Shown: piece by piece, positions 8,167 through 17,521 of the stretch
Numbering within the stretch: the first letter of the stretch is position 1
Layout of the letters: the number at the start of each line of letters is the position of its first letter
Source: CAYRKT01 sp964425005
GTDB lineage: Bacteria > Synergistota > Synergistia > CAYRKT01
Length of the DNA: 64,000 nt
Direction: 5' to 3'
Assembly (NCBI GenBank): GCA_964425005.1
Contig: CAYRKT010000001.1
Location: forward strand, 1-64,000
The notes under the pieces: model-generated
What the model saw: only the letters and a program-made list of their open reading frames with translations
Told to the model about the DNA's origin: nothing
Database searches by the model: none
Position numbers and translations under genes: made by a program

Positions 8167-9207
8167 ATGCTCCTCTCCTTGGGCGGCTTCCTGCTGGTGA
8201 TAGGTCTCTCCGTAGTGGCGCACGAGCTGGGACACTTCCTGGCGGCCAGGTCGGTGGGGGTGAAGGTCTTCGAGTTCTCGCTGGGCATGGGACCACTGCT
8301 CTTCTCGACCGACCTCATGGGGACCAGGTTCTCGATTCGAGCCATTCCCTTGGGCGGCTTCGTGAGGTTGGCGGGCATGGAGGAGGGCGCTGGGGAAACC
8401 TTCGCCCCCGGTGAGGGATTCAACGACAGGGGACCAGTCTCCAGGATCTGGGTTCTCTCCGCGGGCTCGTTGACCAACGCCTTGGTGGCGGTGCTCGTTT
8501 TCTCCCTCTACCTCTCCCTGCACGGCGTCTACGACCTCAGCGGTGCCGTCGTAGGGGCTGTGGCTAAGTCCTCTCCTGCGGAGGGAGCTGGGCTCCTCCC
8601 TGGGGACGTGATATTGGAGGTAGAAGGGGTTAGAGTCAGGGACTGGGCGGATCTCTCTTCCAGCATAGCTCGTATGGGCGAGAAGGGCGATCTGGCGCTA
8701 GCTGTGTCGCGGAGGGGGAAGGTCCTTAGCGTCAACGTGAGGGCACGTTTCAACTCGGAGCTCGGCAGGTACGTCATAGGGATATCCCCTCCCCTCGTGA
8801 GGTACGGGCCGTTGGAGGCCTTCCTCAGGAGCATCGTCTACTCCGCCAGGGCTGGCGCCGAGATGGTGAGGGGGGTTGTGAGGGCCTTCACGAGGGAGGG
8901 AGGGGTCGATGTGTCCGGGCCAGTTGGGATAGCCGTCATAGCCGGGAGGGCCATGAGCCAGGGCCTTTGGGCTTTTCTATCCTTTCTAGCTGCCTTGAGC
9001 CTGAACCTGGGGATCATAAACCTCTTTCCCCTTCCAGCGCTGGATGGGGGCAGGATCGCCTTCGTCCTCCTCGAGGTGATGGGGCTCAAGCTGGACTCCA
9101 GGAAAGAGAACTTGGTCCACACGCTGGGTTTCTTGCTGTTGGTCCTAGTGATAGCCTATGTTACGTGGGGAGATCTCGTGAGACTATGGAGGGGAGATGG
9201 CTACTAG
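8167..9207 (+). CDS. rseP: Site-2 zinc metalloprotease
   Basis: This intramembrane protease typically cleaves anti-sigma factors or signal-peptide remnants. The 346 residues show the HELGH zinc motif at 19-23 within the first membrane segment, a PDZ domain at about 120-200 (SPAEGAGLLPGDVILEVEGV), and the second catalytic element NLFPLPALDGGRI at about 281-293, followed by two membrane segments. It starts 3 bases after dxr and abuts ispG with no gap. No anti-sigma/sigma pair is visible nearby, so the substrate cannot be inferred. Confidence 0.93.
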   Translation: MLLSLGGFLLVIGLSVVAHELGHFLAARSVGVKVFEFSLGMGPLLFSTDLMGTRFSIRAIPLGGFVRLAGMEEGAGETFAPGEGFNDRGPVSRIWVLSAGSLTNALVAVLVFSLYLSLHGVYDLSGAVVGAVAKSSPAEGAGLLPGDVILEVEGVRVRDWADLSSSIARMGEKGDLALAVSRRGKVLSVNVRARFNSELGRYVIGISPPLVRYGPLEAFLRSIVYSARAGAEMVRGVVRAFTREGGVDVSGPVGIAVIAGRAMSQGLWAFLSFLAALSLNLGIINLFPLPALDGGRIAFVLLEVMGLKLDSRKENLVHTLGFLLLVLVIAYVTWGDLVRLWRGDGY

Positions 9208-10284
9208 ATGGAGGTCCCTCGGAGGAGATCCAGACAGGTCTCGATAGGCCCTCTCAGGGTGGGAGGAGACGCTCCGATCCGCGTCGAGAGCATGGTCAAG
9301 AGCGGCTACGAGGACGAGGGGGAGATGCTCAGGGAGCTTGAGGCGCTGGCCAGCTGCGGCTGCGAGCTGGCGAGGGTCTCTTTGCCCTCCTACGACCTGG
9401 TGGAGGCCTTCGGGAGGGTCGTCTCGCGCTCCCCGTTGCCGGTGATGGCTGACGTGCACTTCGACCATCGCTTAGCCCTGGCGGCCATCGAGCGCGGAGC
9501 TAGCGGCGTGAGGATCAACCCGGGCAACCTCGCTCCGGATAGGCTCAAGGAGGTGGTCGAGGCCGCAGCTCAGGCGCGAGTTCCCCTTAGGATAGGGGCC
9601 AACTCTGGCTCCCTCTCCAGGAGGCACTGGGAGGCGGGCGAGGGAGATGAGGCCCGCAGCTTGGTGAGGGCCACCATGGAGCACATCCTGGCCATAGAGG
9701 ACTTGGGTTTTCAGGAGCTGATAATGTCCGCCAAGTCCACGGATCCGATGGTCACACTCAGGGCGAACCTGGAGCTATCTAAACTTAGAGACTATCCGAT
9801 GCACGTGGGGGTGACTGAGGCCGGTCCCGGGAGAGGAGGCTTGATCAAGTCAGCCGTGGGCATAGCCCTCATGCTCTACCACGGGGTCGGCGACACGATC
9901 AGGGTCTCCCTAACCGCTCCCTCAGTGGAGGAGGTCGAGGCGGGATACTGGATACTGCAGTCGATGGGCTTGCGGAGGAAGTATGCGGACCTGGTGAGCT
10001 GTCCCACCTGCTCGAGGAGACGGATGGACCTATCCACCATGGGGGATCTGCTGGCGTTCGTGCTGCCCATGTTGCCCTCGGATATGACATTTGCGATAAT
10101 GGGATGTGAGGTTAACGGACCTCAAGAGGCCTCCAGCGCCGACTTGGGAATCGCAGGCACTGCGGGTGGGGTGGTGGTCTTCAGGAAGGGCAAGGCACTG
10201 GCTCGCTTCGACCTGCACGGGTCGTCCCTGGAGGAACTCAAGGGCTTCATTGAGGCCGTGCTTTCGGGGGTGAAAGAGGAATGA
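9208..10284 (+). CDS. ispG: 4-hydroxy-3-methylbut-2-enyl diphosphate synthase (IspG/GcpE)
   Basis: IspG reductively opens the cyclodiphosphate MEcPP to HMBPP using a 4Fe-4S cluster. The 358 residues begin with the TIM-barrel region, including PVMADVHFDHRLALAA. They end with the cluster domain, where VSCPTCSRR and the later IMGCEVNGP supply the three cysteines. This is the short bacterial form without the plant-type insert. The start directly abuts the rseP stop and the end overlaps proS (ATGA). Confidence 0.95.
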   Translation: MEVPRRRSRQVSIGPLRVGGDAPIRVESMVKSGYEDEGEMLRELEALASCGCELARVSLPSYDLVEAFGRVVSRSPLPVMADVHFDHRLALAAIERGASGVRINPGNLAPDRLKEVVEAAAQARVPLRIGANSGSLSRRHWEAGEGDEARSLVRATMEHILAIEDLGFQELIMSAKSTDPMVTLRANLELSKLRDYPMHVGVTEAGPGRGGLIKSAVGIALMLYHGVGDTIRVSLTAPSVEEVEAGYWILQSMGLRRKYADLVSCPTCSRRRMDLSTMGDLLAFVLPMLPSDMTFAIMGCEVNGPQEASSADLGIAGTAGGVVVFRKGKALARFDLHGSSLEELKGFIEAVLSGVKEE

Positions 10285-12020
10285 GGATGTCCGCTCTGTT
10301 CGCTCCGACTTTGAAGGAGAGGCCCAGCGAGGCGGAGGCGATAAGCCACAGCTTGATGTTGAGGGCCGGCCTCATAAGGAAGGTGGCTGCCGGCGTCTAT
10401 AACTGGCTTCCCCTGGGCTACAGGGTGTTGAGGAAGGTTGAGCAGATAGTCAGAGAGGAGATGGATAGGGCTGGCGCTCAGGAGATACTCATGCCCGTGC
10501 TGAGCCCAGCGGAGCTATGGTTGGAGAGCGGTAGGTGGCAGGTGTACGGACCTGAGCTGATGAGGATGAAGGATCGCCACGGCAGGGACTTCTGCCTAGG
10601 GCCAACCCACGAGGAAGTGGTGACCACCCTTGTAAGGGACAACCACAAGACCTACAGAGGGTTACCCCTGATACTCTACCAGATACAGACCAAGTTCAGA
10701 GATGAACCCAGGCCCAGGTACGGGATAATGAGGTCCAGGGAGTTCAACATGAAGGACGCCTACAGCTTCGACGTCGACGAAGAGGGGCTGGATAAGAGCT
10801 ACAGGTCCATGTACGAGGCCTACTGCAGGATATTCAGGCGCTGCGGCTTGGCTTTTCGGGTCATAAGCGCTGATCCAGGGGCCATAGGCGGGAGCGGCTC
10901 GGAGGAGTTCGTGATAATAGCCAGCACTGGGGAAAGCTCTTTCGTCTACTGCGAGAGCTGTGATTTTGCCGCTAGCGTCGACAACGCCCCCTGTCTCCTG
11001 AAGCCTTTCTGCGGCGAGGGAGGAGAGGCACGCGAGGTCCACACCCCCGGTGCGTCGACGATAGACGACTTGGCGGCCTTCCTGGGGGTGCCCAAGGCCC
11101 AGACGGTCAAGACCTTGCTTTTCGAGGCGATATACCCCGACGGCAGGTGGCACCTGGTGGGGGCTGTGGTGAGGGGAGACAGGGAGGTCAACGAGGTCAA
11201 GCTGAAGAACTATTTGGGCTGTCTGCACCTCAACTTCCTTACCCCTGAGAAGAGTCCTCCCGACCTGGCGGAGGTGGCCGGTTACCTCGGGCCAGCCGAC
11301 CTCTCGAGGAGGGGTATCCGTTGGATAGCCGACCCCTCCGTGGCAGGCGCGAGGGGGGTCGTGGTGGGGGCTGGCAAGCGAGATTACCACGTGGTCAACG
11401 TCGACTGGGGCAGGGACTTCCTGAGCCAAGAGGTGGTGGACATATGCTCCGCCCAGGAGGGCGACCCGTGCCCCAGGTGCGGCGACAAGTTGGTGATGAC
11501 GAAGGGGATAGAGGTGGGCCATATATTCAAGCTGGGGACGAAGTACAGTCAGGCTCACGGTGCTACCTTTATAGACAAGGACGGCCAGGAGAAGTTCTAC
11601 GTGATGGGTTGTTACGGCATAGGGACCAGCAGGACCGTGGCTGCTGCCATAGAGCAAAACCACGACGAGAAGGGCATCATATGGCCCATCACGATAGCTC
11701 CTTACCACTGCGCCGTGGTCGTGACCAACTACGCCGACGAGGTCCAGAGGGGCGCGGGCGAGCGGATATACGAGGAGCTCTTGTCCAGAGGGATAGAGGT
11801 GGTGATAGACGACAGGGACGAGAGCGCGGGGGTCAAGTTCCACGACGCCGACCTGATAGGGTTTCCCTATCGGGTCACGGTCGGCAACAGGGTCGCGGAG
11901 GGAAACGTGGAGGTCAAGAGGAGGAAGGACGGCGAGGTGACGGTGGTGCCCGTCGAGGAGGCATCCGCCCTAGTGGAGCGCCTGGTCAAAGACGACCTGC
12001 GAGCGCTTAACGAAGCCTAA
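10281..12020 (+). CDS. proS: Proline--tRNA ligase, bacterial long form
   Basis: This class II synthetase charges tRNA-Pro. At 579 residues it is the bacterial type with a YbaK-like editing insertion, visible at about residues 245-375 between class II motifs 2 and 3. That insertion normally clears Ala-tRNA-Pro. Motif 2 is seen in FRDEPRPRYGIMRSREFNMKD and motif 3 in YGIGTSRTVAAAIEQNHDEKG, with the anticodon-binding domain at the end. It is coupled to ispG by overlap. A 34-base gap then separates it from the pilus genes. Confidence 0.96.
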   Translation: MRMSALFAPTLKERPSEAEAISHSLMLRAGLIRKVAAGVYNWLPLGYRVLRKVEQIVREEMDRAGAQEILMPVLSPAELWLESGRWQVYGPELMRMKDRHGRDFCLGPTHEEVVTTLVRDNHKTYRGLPLILYQIQTKFRDEPRPRYGIMRSREFNMKDAYSFDVDEEGLDKSYRSMYEAYCRIFRRCGLAFRVISADPGAIGGSGSEEFVIIASTGESSFVYCESCDFAASVDNAPCLLKPFCGEGGEAREVHTPGASTIDDLAAFLGVPKAQTVKTLLFEAIYPDGRWHLVGAVVRGDREVNEVKLKNYLGCLHLNFLTPEKSPPDLAEVAGYLGPADLSRRGIRWIADPSVAGARGVVVGAGKRDYHVVNVDWGRDFLSQEVVDICSAQEGDPCPRCGDKLVMTKGIEVGHIFKLGTKYSQAHGATFIDKDGQEKFYVMGCYGIGTSRTVAAAIEQNHDEKGIIWPITIAPYHCAVVVTNYADEVQRGAGERIYEELLSRGIEVVIDDRDESAGVKFHDADLIGFPYRVTVGNRVAEGNVEVKRRKDGEVTVVPVEEASALVERLVKDDLRALNEA

Positions 12021-12054
12021 AGGGTTCGTCCTAGGACCTGGATGGGGTGAGAGC

Positions 12055-13038
12055 TTGTTCCTCTTCGGAGGCAAGTGGGTCGGCCTGGAGCTGGCCAGCA
12101 CGGGGCTGAGGGTTGTCAAGCTGCAGGTCAGCGGCAAGCGCTTTCGCCTCGTAGGGGCAAGGTTCGTGCCCTTCGAGTCCGTTGAGTCCTCGCCCTCTGA
12201 GGCTACCTCTCCCAGGAGAGCGGCTACCCTGGGCGAGCTCTTCGAGAGGGCGAGGGATCTCATCGTGGGCTCGAGGGCGGTGTTGAGCCTGTCGAAGAGG
12301 GATTTCCTCCACAGGGTGGTGGAGTTCCCCCTCTCGGACCCAAACGAGATAAGGGAAAGCATGCGATGGGAGTTCAGCAGGCACTTCCCCCTCAGCTACG
12401 AGGAGGTTTACTTCGACCTGCACGTCACGAGCCTTAAGGGAGAGTCGGGAAACAATTTGGTCTCTATAGTTTGCGCCAGGAGGGCCCTCGTGGAGTTCGT
12501 CCTCGAGCTGGTCCCTCGAGGCACCAAAGTGGTCGCCGTGGAGCCCCCTTTCTGCTCTCTGATCAGGTTCCTGGAGGCCGCGGGCGTGGAAATGCCGAGC
12601 GGATTCGCGATCCTGGACGTGGGGAACTCCCTCTCGGGGTTCTACGTGTGCCTTGAGGATGCCGTCCTCATAAGCAGGACCTTCTCGTGGGGAGGGACTC
12701 AGCTCGCATCTCAGGTTGCGTCCCATGAAGGGCAGGCCGAGGTGGGCCCCGAGGGGCTGGCGAGCTCCAGCCTGGTGAGCGAGGTAGTGAACACCATCAG
12801 GTTCGTGGAGATCAACTTCAGAGGGTTGAAGGTGGACAGGCTCTTCCTGGTGGGCGGAGGTTCTGAGCTCCCAGGCCTTCACGACGCCTTCTCATCGCGG
12901 CTCTCTGAGTTGAACTGCAAGGTGGAAATACCATCCCTGAAGCTGGATGGGGCTGAGGGGATCAAGGGCCTCCCACACTCGCCGGGCAGCTGGTGCGCCC
13001 CGCTGGGGGCTGCCCTCAGGGGGGTGTTCCCCTCGTGA
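12055..13038 (+). CDS. pilM: Type IV pilus assembly protein PilM
   Basis: PilM is an actin-like cytoplasmic protein that binds PilN and links the pilus ATPases to the inner-membrane alignment complex. The 327 residues show the FtsA/actin-like fold signals: GGKWVGLELASTGLRVVKL at the start, AILDVGNSLSGFYV in the middle, and LFLVGGGSELPGL near the end. The start is TTG with GGGGTGA at 12044-12050. GTGA overlap couples it to pilN. No pilB, pilT, pilC or pilin gene lies in this window, so the rest of the machine must be elsewhere. Confidence 0.9.
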   Translation: MFLFGGKWVGLELASTGLRVVKLQVSGKRFRLVGARFVPFESVESSPSEATSPRRAATLGELFERARDLIVGSRAVLSLSKRDFLHRVVEFPLSDPNEIRESMRWEFSRHFPLSYEEVYFDLHVTSLKGESGNNLVSIVCARRALVEFVLELVPRGTKVVAVEPPFCSLIRFLEAAGVEMPSGFAILDVGNSLSGFYVCLEDAVLISRTFSWGGTQLASQVASHEGQAEVGPEGLASSSLVSEVVNTIRFVEINFRGLKVDRLFLVGGGSELPGLHDAFSSRLSELNCKVEIPSLKLDGAEGIKGLPHSPGSWCAPLGAALRGVFPS

Positions 13039-13619
13039 GGCCTTACGTCGGCTACAACCTGTTGCCTCGATCGCCTAAGGGCAAGGGGTTTTCCCTCTCT
13101 GTGTCCTCAGGCGCTCTGCTTAGGGCCATCTCGGTGGCGCTCGTGGTGGCCCTGGTGGTGGTCTATGGCTACGCCGTTTGGCTTCTTCGCGGCCTCAACC
13201 TCGCCACCTCGAGGTTGAGGGAGGAGATACCCAAGATGGTGGCCAGCAACAAGGAGCTGGAGGGCAAGTTCGAAGAGCTGGTCTTGATAAGCAGGAGCTC
13301 TCAGATGGCCTGGGATATGGTGTCGGGGAGTTACCCCGTAGTGCGCTTCCTCCAGATGCTGGAGGCCGGTTTGCCGATGGGGGCCTGGATAGAACAGCTG
13401 TCCTTCTCCGACGGGAAGGTCGTCTGCGAGGGCTATGCCTTCGCCGAGGCCGACGTGATCGACTTCGTGCGCTCCCTCTCGGAAGCTGAGTTGGTGGCTG
13501 ACGTCTCCGCTCCCGTGATGAGGAGGGAGCGGATCTCCCCGACCGGTGAGATCCTGGTCAGGTTCAGGTTGGGCTGCCAACTCAGGAGGGTGGGGGAGCT
13601 GGTAGGTGGGGTGAGATGA
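13035..13619 (+). CDS. pilN: PilN-like type IV pilus alignment protein
   Basis: This is a bitopic inner-membrane protein of 194 residues. Its short cytoplasmic tail carries YNLLP at 7-11, matching the conserved INLLP peptide that docks PilN into PilM. One membrane helix follows at about 27-50, then a coiled-coil stretch and a ferredoxin-like periplasmic domain. I place the start at GTG 13035 because it overlaps the pilM stop (GTGA) and puts YNLLP at the N-terminus, as the family requires. The stop overlaps pilO. Confidence 0.82.
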   Translation: MRPYVGYNLLPRSPKGKGFSLSVSSGALLRAISVALVVALVVVYGYAVWLLRGLNLATSRLREEIPKMVASNKELEGKFEELVLISRSSQMAWDMVSGSYPVVRFLQMLEAGLPMGAWIEQLSFSDGKVVCEGYAFAEADVIDFVRSLSEAELVADVSAPVMRRERISPTGEILVRFRLGCQLRRVGELVGGVR

Positions 13620-14122
13620 GGAGGATCGACAGGCGACTTCTCGCCCTTGCCCTGGTGCTGTTGCTGCTTTTAGCCAGATACCCAGTAAGAGCCCTCAGGG
13701 AGAGCCTGAGCGAGGCCTCCATCGAGCACAGGGTTGTGCTGGACGAGTACAGGAGATTGAAGGGGCAGATGGAATCCAACCTGGAGGCTTTGGCTCGTTA
13801 CAGGGGGGTGATGGAGGAGCTCAGCAAGGTGGGGCTCCTCCTCGTGGAGGACAAGATATCCTTCCTGCAGGCCGTGCAAGAGGTCGCCTCCAAGTACAAG
13901 CTCAGGAACGTCAGCGTCACTCCGTCCCAGGACAGGCCTGACCTGATGGAGGTCGACGTGACCTTCGAGGGGGATTACTACAATTGCCTGAGGGCGCTGG
14001 GTGAGTGGACCTCGGCTAAGTACCTGTTCGTGGTCAAAAGCGCTTCCCTCAGGGCCATGGGGGACGCATCTCCTGGCTACGTCTCATGTCAGGTGAGGTT
14101 GTTCTCCTCCCTGAGGCGCTGA
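13616..14122 (+). CDS. pilO: PilO-like type IV pilus protein
   Basis: This is a 168-residue protein with one N-terminal membrane helix (LLALALVLLLLLARYPV), a coiled-coil region and a small periplasmic domain. It lies directly after pilN with ATGA overlap. Sequence conservation in PilO is low, so the assignment rests on topology, size and the conserved M-N-O-P-Q order. PilO pairs with PilN through their coiled coils. Confidence 0.72.
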   Translation: MRRIDRRLLALALVLLLLLARYPVRALRESLSEASIEHRVVLDEYRRLKGQMESNLEALARYRGVMEELSKVGLLLVEDKISFLQAVQEVASKYKLRNVSVTPSQDRPDLMEVDVTFEGDYYNCLRALGEWTSAKYLFVVKSASLRAMGDASPGYVSCQVRLFSSLRR

Positions 14123-14144
14123 GCGGATCGCGAGGTGGATCTCT

Positions 14145-14702
14145 TTGAGCTTCTGGGAAGAGCTTTTTAAGTCGAAGGAGTTGGCCTGGAGGGCTATCAG
14201 GGTGGCCCTTTTGGCGGCTTTCCTCCTTTTGCTTTGGGATCTCTTCTCCCTCAGCTGGTCGATGAAGCGGCTTTTGGACTTCGCCAGCGAGGAGGGCAAG
14301 GCCGTCCTGAAACCTCCGGTCTCGTCGCTCGTGATCCCTCAGGACCTGCCCAAGAACATGGCGATGCTCAGGGACTATCTGGGAGCCACGGAGGCCGCGA
14401 GCTCCTACGTGTTCGCTGCCAGCAGGCGCTACCCCATAGACCAGAGGGCACCCAGAGGCGCGACGATCCCCGTGGAGAGCTCAGCGCAGCTTCCAACCCC
14501 TGAGGAGCCACCCCCTAACGTGGAGGTCAAAGCGGTGTTCGTGTTAGGGGGTAAGAAGGGGGTCCTGCTGAGCCTCGATGGGGCGGAGGCGATCGTCGCG
14601 AAGGAGGGAGACGCGTTGCCCAACGGCTTGAAGGTCCTGAGGATAGAGGAGAAATCGATTCAGCTCCTCTGGAAGGGCAGGAGGATCAGGGTGGAGATGT
14701 GA
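14145..14702 (+). CDS. pilP: PilP/GspC-like inner-membrane linker protein
   Basis: The 185 residues comprise a short cytoplasmic segment, one membrane helix at about 17-35, a proline-rich linker (TPEEPPPNVEV) and a compact beta domain ending KEGDALPNGLKVLRIEEKSI. That last part resembles the HR domain of PilP and GspC, which contacts the secretin. Position between pilO and the secretin gene agrees. The start is TTG behind CGAGGTGG. I cannot decide between PilP and GspC from sequence reading alone. Confidence 0.62.
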   Translation: MSFWEELFKSKELAWRAIRVALLAAFLLLLWDLFSLSWSMKRLLDFASEEGKAVLKPPVSSLVIPQDLPKNMAMLRDYLGATEAASSYVFAASRRYPIDQRAPRGATIPVESSAQLPTPEEPPPNVEVKAVFVLGGKKGVLLSLDGAEAIVAKEGDALPNGLKVLRIEEKSIQLLWKGRRIRVEM

Positions 14703-14717
14703 GGGGGTGGTGTCCCT

Positions 14718-16667
14718 TTGCTTAGAGGTCCCTTGTGGATGTCGTCGCTTGCGGCGTTAGGCTTGCTCGTGTGGGCCATCCCTTGCCTCTCCGCCGACGT
14801 TCCCCCTTCGTCCCTTCTGAGGAAGATATACGCGATGGACTCCTCCATAGCGCCCGGCAAAGGGAACAGGATAGTGATGGACGGCAAGGCCCTTCCTAAC
14901 CCGGAGGTAAAGGTGGAGGGCTCGAGTTTGCTCTTGGTCCTGAAAGGGGTTAGGCCAGCGCCAGGCCTCAGCGTACCGACCTTTCCGGCGCTAGAGCATG
15001 GCTGGCTGGAGGAGCTGCCCGAGGGGCTCTCCTTGAACCTCTACCTGAGAGGAACCATCGAGAGGAAAGCCATTAGGAGGAACCCTGAAGGCAGCAGAGT
15101 GGTGGTCGACTTCGTTCTGGGCAAGGAGGCAGCGGCAGCGCAGAGCGGCGCACCCGGCGCTCGCGCTTCGGTTCGGCCGGGACCTCGAGGCCTCTTGAGG
15201 TCTGTGTCCGTCCTCCCTCGAGATAAGGACGTCCTCCTGGTCCTGGAGGGCAGCGAGCTTCCCAGGCCTGATGTCAGGAGGGTGGAGGGTGGAACTGCGT
15301 GGGAGATCAACCTTAGAGGGACCTCCTCCTGGGGAGGACCGTGGAGCCAGAACCTGAGCGCGGCAGGACTAGAGGTCTACCTCTGGAAGGAGGACAGAGC
15401 CGATTCGGTAGCCCTCAACGTCTCCCAAGCCGAGAGGACTCGCTTGGAGCTTCTCTCTAACAGCAAGACGAAGGTGGTCCTGAGGCTGAGCAGATCTGCG
15501 GGTGGGGCAGATCCCTCCGGACCGATAGATCCGGCCTATCTCACAGTTCCCGTCACGTTCGACTTCAGGGGGGTGGACCTGAGGGACGCGTTCAGGCTCA
15601 TGGGCAAGGTTATGAACCTGGACGTGATCTGCGATCCAAGCGTGCAGGGAAGCGTGACCTTCTCGGTCCAGGGGGCACCCTTCAATCAGGTCTTCGCGAT
15701 GCTCATGAGGATGTTCGACCTGAGCTACAGGGTCCTGGGGAGAACCCTCTACGTGGCCGACAGGACTCGGATAGGCAAGGTCCTGGAGGGGGAGGAGAGG
15801 AGGGCCTACAGGGTCGACTACGCGGACCTGGAGAAAGTGGCCTCCATCCTCAAGGAGGAGCTGGAGCTACCCAGGGTTCAGGTGGACTCCAGGCTCAACA
15901 CCATCTGGGTGAGCGCGTCACCCTCGAAACACGTCGAGGTGGCCAAGTTGCTCGGGGAGCTGGACAAACCGGCCAGACAGGTTATGCTGAGGGCGGAGAT
16001 CCTCGAGCTCTCCGAGAGCGGCGCCAGAGAGCTCGCCAGCGCCATAGAGGCCATATACGACTACTGGTGGAGCTTCTCCTTCAAGGGAGCGGATGGCACC
16101 ACCTCGGTGGTCTACGACAAGTATCCCGGGGGTCAAATAGAGCTTCCCAGCGTCAGGAACAAGCTGAGGGTGGCCATAGACGCGGTGGTCAAGGAGGGGA
16201 AGGGGAAAGTTCTGGCCAAGCCGAGCGTGATAGCCCTGGACGGGGAGAAGGCGCTGGTGAACTTGACCCAGAACGTGAAGTACATATCGGCCAGGGACGA
16301 GGCCGGGAACCCCACCTACTCGGAGGAAAAGGTGGGGCCTAGGCTGGAGTTCACGCCCAGGATAGGAAGGGATGGATTCGTTACCCTCTCGGTCAAGGTC
16401 TCCACCGGAGACATAGTGGGGTATCTAACCGGCGCCCAGAGGGAGCAGATCCCTCTGACCACCGAGCGGAGCGCCGAGACGAAGGTCAGGGTCATGGACG
16501 GACAGCCCCTGGTGATAGGAGGGCTCTCCAGGGAGTTCACCAACGTCTCCTCCTACAAGGTCCCCCTCTTGGGGGACATACCCTTTATAGGCACGCTGTT
16601 CAGGGGGCAGTTCAAGACCGCCGAGAGGAACGAGGTCGTGATAGTCCTGGTGCCTTTCATAATCTGA
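14718..16667 (+). CDS. pilQ: Type IV pilus secretin PilQ
   Basis: This is an outer-membrane secretin of 649 residues through which pili exit. There is a signal peptide (SSLAALGLLVWAIPCLSA), two AMIN-like beta regions in the first 270 residues, STN/secretin N domains at about 275-420 (FRGVDLRDAFRLMGKVMNLD), and the C-terminal secretin domain. The last contains GKVLAKPSVIALDGEKA, VGPRLEFTP and VPLLGDIPFIGTLFR, and ends NEVVIVLVPFII. The start is TTG behind GGGGGTGG. Finding a secretin implies a double-membraned cell. Confidence 0.93.
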   Translation: MLRGPLWMSSLAALGLLVWAIPCLSADVPPSSLLRKIYAMDSSIAPGKGNRIVMDGKALPNPEVKVEGSSLLLVLKGVRPAPGLSVPTFPALEHGWLEELPEGLSLNLYLRGTIERKAIRRNPEGSRVVVDFVLGKEAAAAQSGAPGARASVRPGPRGLLRSVSVLPRDKDVLLVLEGSELPRPDVRRVEGGTAWEINLRGTSSWGGPWSQNLSAAGLEVYLWKEDRADSVALNVSQAERTRLELLSNSKTKVVLRLSRSAGGADPSGPIDPAYLTVPVTFDFRGVDLRDAFRLMGKVMNLDVICDPSVQGSVTFSVQGAPFNQVFAMLMRMFDLSYRVLGRTLYVADRTRIGKVLEGEERRAYRVDYADLEKVASILKEELELPRVQVDSRLNTIWVSASPSKHVEVAKLLGELDKPARQVMLRAEILELSESGARELASAIEAIYDYWWSFSFKGADGTTSVVYDKYPGGQIELPSVRNKLRVAIDAVVKEGKGKVLAKPSVIALDGEKALVNLTQNVKYISARDEAGNPTYSEEKVGPRLEFTPRIGRDGFVTLSVKVSTGDIVGYLTGAQREQIPLTTERSAETKVRVMDGQPLVIGGLSREFTNVSSYKVPLLGDIPFIGTLFRGQFKTAERNEVVIVLVPFII

Positions 16668-16684
16668 GGTGGGGGTGTGTTTCG

Positions 16685-17437
16685 GTGAGGATAACTCTCG
16701 TATTGCTCCTCTCTTTTTTGTTGGGCGCCGCTACGGCGTTCGGGGCCGAGATAAGGTTTTCTCCAGACGTGTTGCCGAACGCCTCGGTGGGATCACTTTA
16801 CTCCCAGACTATCGAGATAAGCTGTTCGGCTGATATGGAGGAGCCCGTGGAGATGGAGTTGCTCCTGCCACTACCACCCCAGCTCAGGCACACTGAGGTT
16901 CGACTCGGTAGCGACGGTCGAAGCGGCTACTTCAGGATTTACGGCTTGCCCACGCTTTCGGGCAGCTTCATCCTGCCGATCAAGGTCTCGGACAGCGGTG
17001 ACGTCAACTTCGGGGTCAAGGAGTACAGGTTGTTGGTCCAGAGCGGACCTAACGCCCTCAGACTCGAGCCCAACTCCCTGCCCAGGGGAGAGGTGGGCAA
17101 GACCTACAGGGTCGACTTCTTGGCCTCGGGAGGCGTCCCTCCTTACGAGTTCTACCTCAAGGGCGAAGCGGTGGGAGAGCACAGCTACCTTTCTTCCGAC
17201 GGCAGATGGAGCTTTTCCTTTACGCCTAAGGAGGCGGGGTACGAACGCCTCGAGGTGGAGGTCACCGATTCGTCCGGTCAGAGGCTCTCTAGGTATTACG
17301 ACTTGAAGGTGGAGGGAGCGGACCTGGTGGGCGGAGGGGGCTGTTCTTCGATGGATGGGGGGCATCTTTTTATCCTGCTGGCGATGGCGATCGTCCTTTG
17401 GAGGGGGCGCTCTGACGGCTGTGGCCCCTTGTCCTAG
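16685..17437 (+). CDS. Secreted Ig-like protein with a Synergist-CTERM-type sorting tail
   Basis: The 250-residue product begins with a signal peptide (LVLLLSFLLGAATAFGAE). It has two similar beta-sandwich modules, each opening with an LP-x-x-x-VG-x-x-Y motif (VLPNASVGSLYSQ and SLPRGEVGKTYRV), as in putative Ig/cadherin-like domains. The C-terminus is GGGGCSS at 216-222, a hydrophobic helix (FILLAMAIVLW), then Arg-rich residues. This Gly-run, Cys, helix, basic-tail layout matches the C-terminal sorting signal described from Synergistetes. It follows pilQ by 17 bases, so it may work at the envelope with the pilus system. The start is GTG behind GAGGTGGGGG. Confidence 0.7.
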   Translation: MRITLVLLLSFLLGAATAFGAEIRFSPDVLPNASVGSLYSQTIEISCSADMEEPVEMELLLPLPPQLRHTEVRLGSDGRSGYFRIYGLPTLSGSFILPIKVSDSGDVNFGVKEYRLLVQSGPNALRLEPNSLPRGEVGKTYRVDFLASGGVPPYEFYLKGEAVGEHSYLSSDGRWSFSFTPKEAGYERLEVEVTDSSGQRLSRYYDLKVEGADLVGGGGCSSMDGGHLFILLAMAIVLWRGRSDGCGPLS

Positions 17438-17521
17438 GCGCATCGGCCCGTTTAATATATTGAGAAAGCTCTCGTCTGGAGCTTCTTCCCACATCAGGCT
17501 GACGGGAGGGGGTATACAGAA

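Noticed and set aside
17465..17484. AAGCTC/GAGCTT hairpin as a terminator between the pilus block and efp
   Set aside because: The stem is only 6 bp and no T-run follows; too weak to call.
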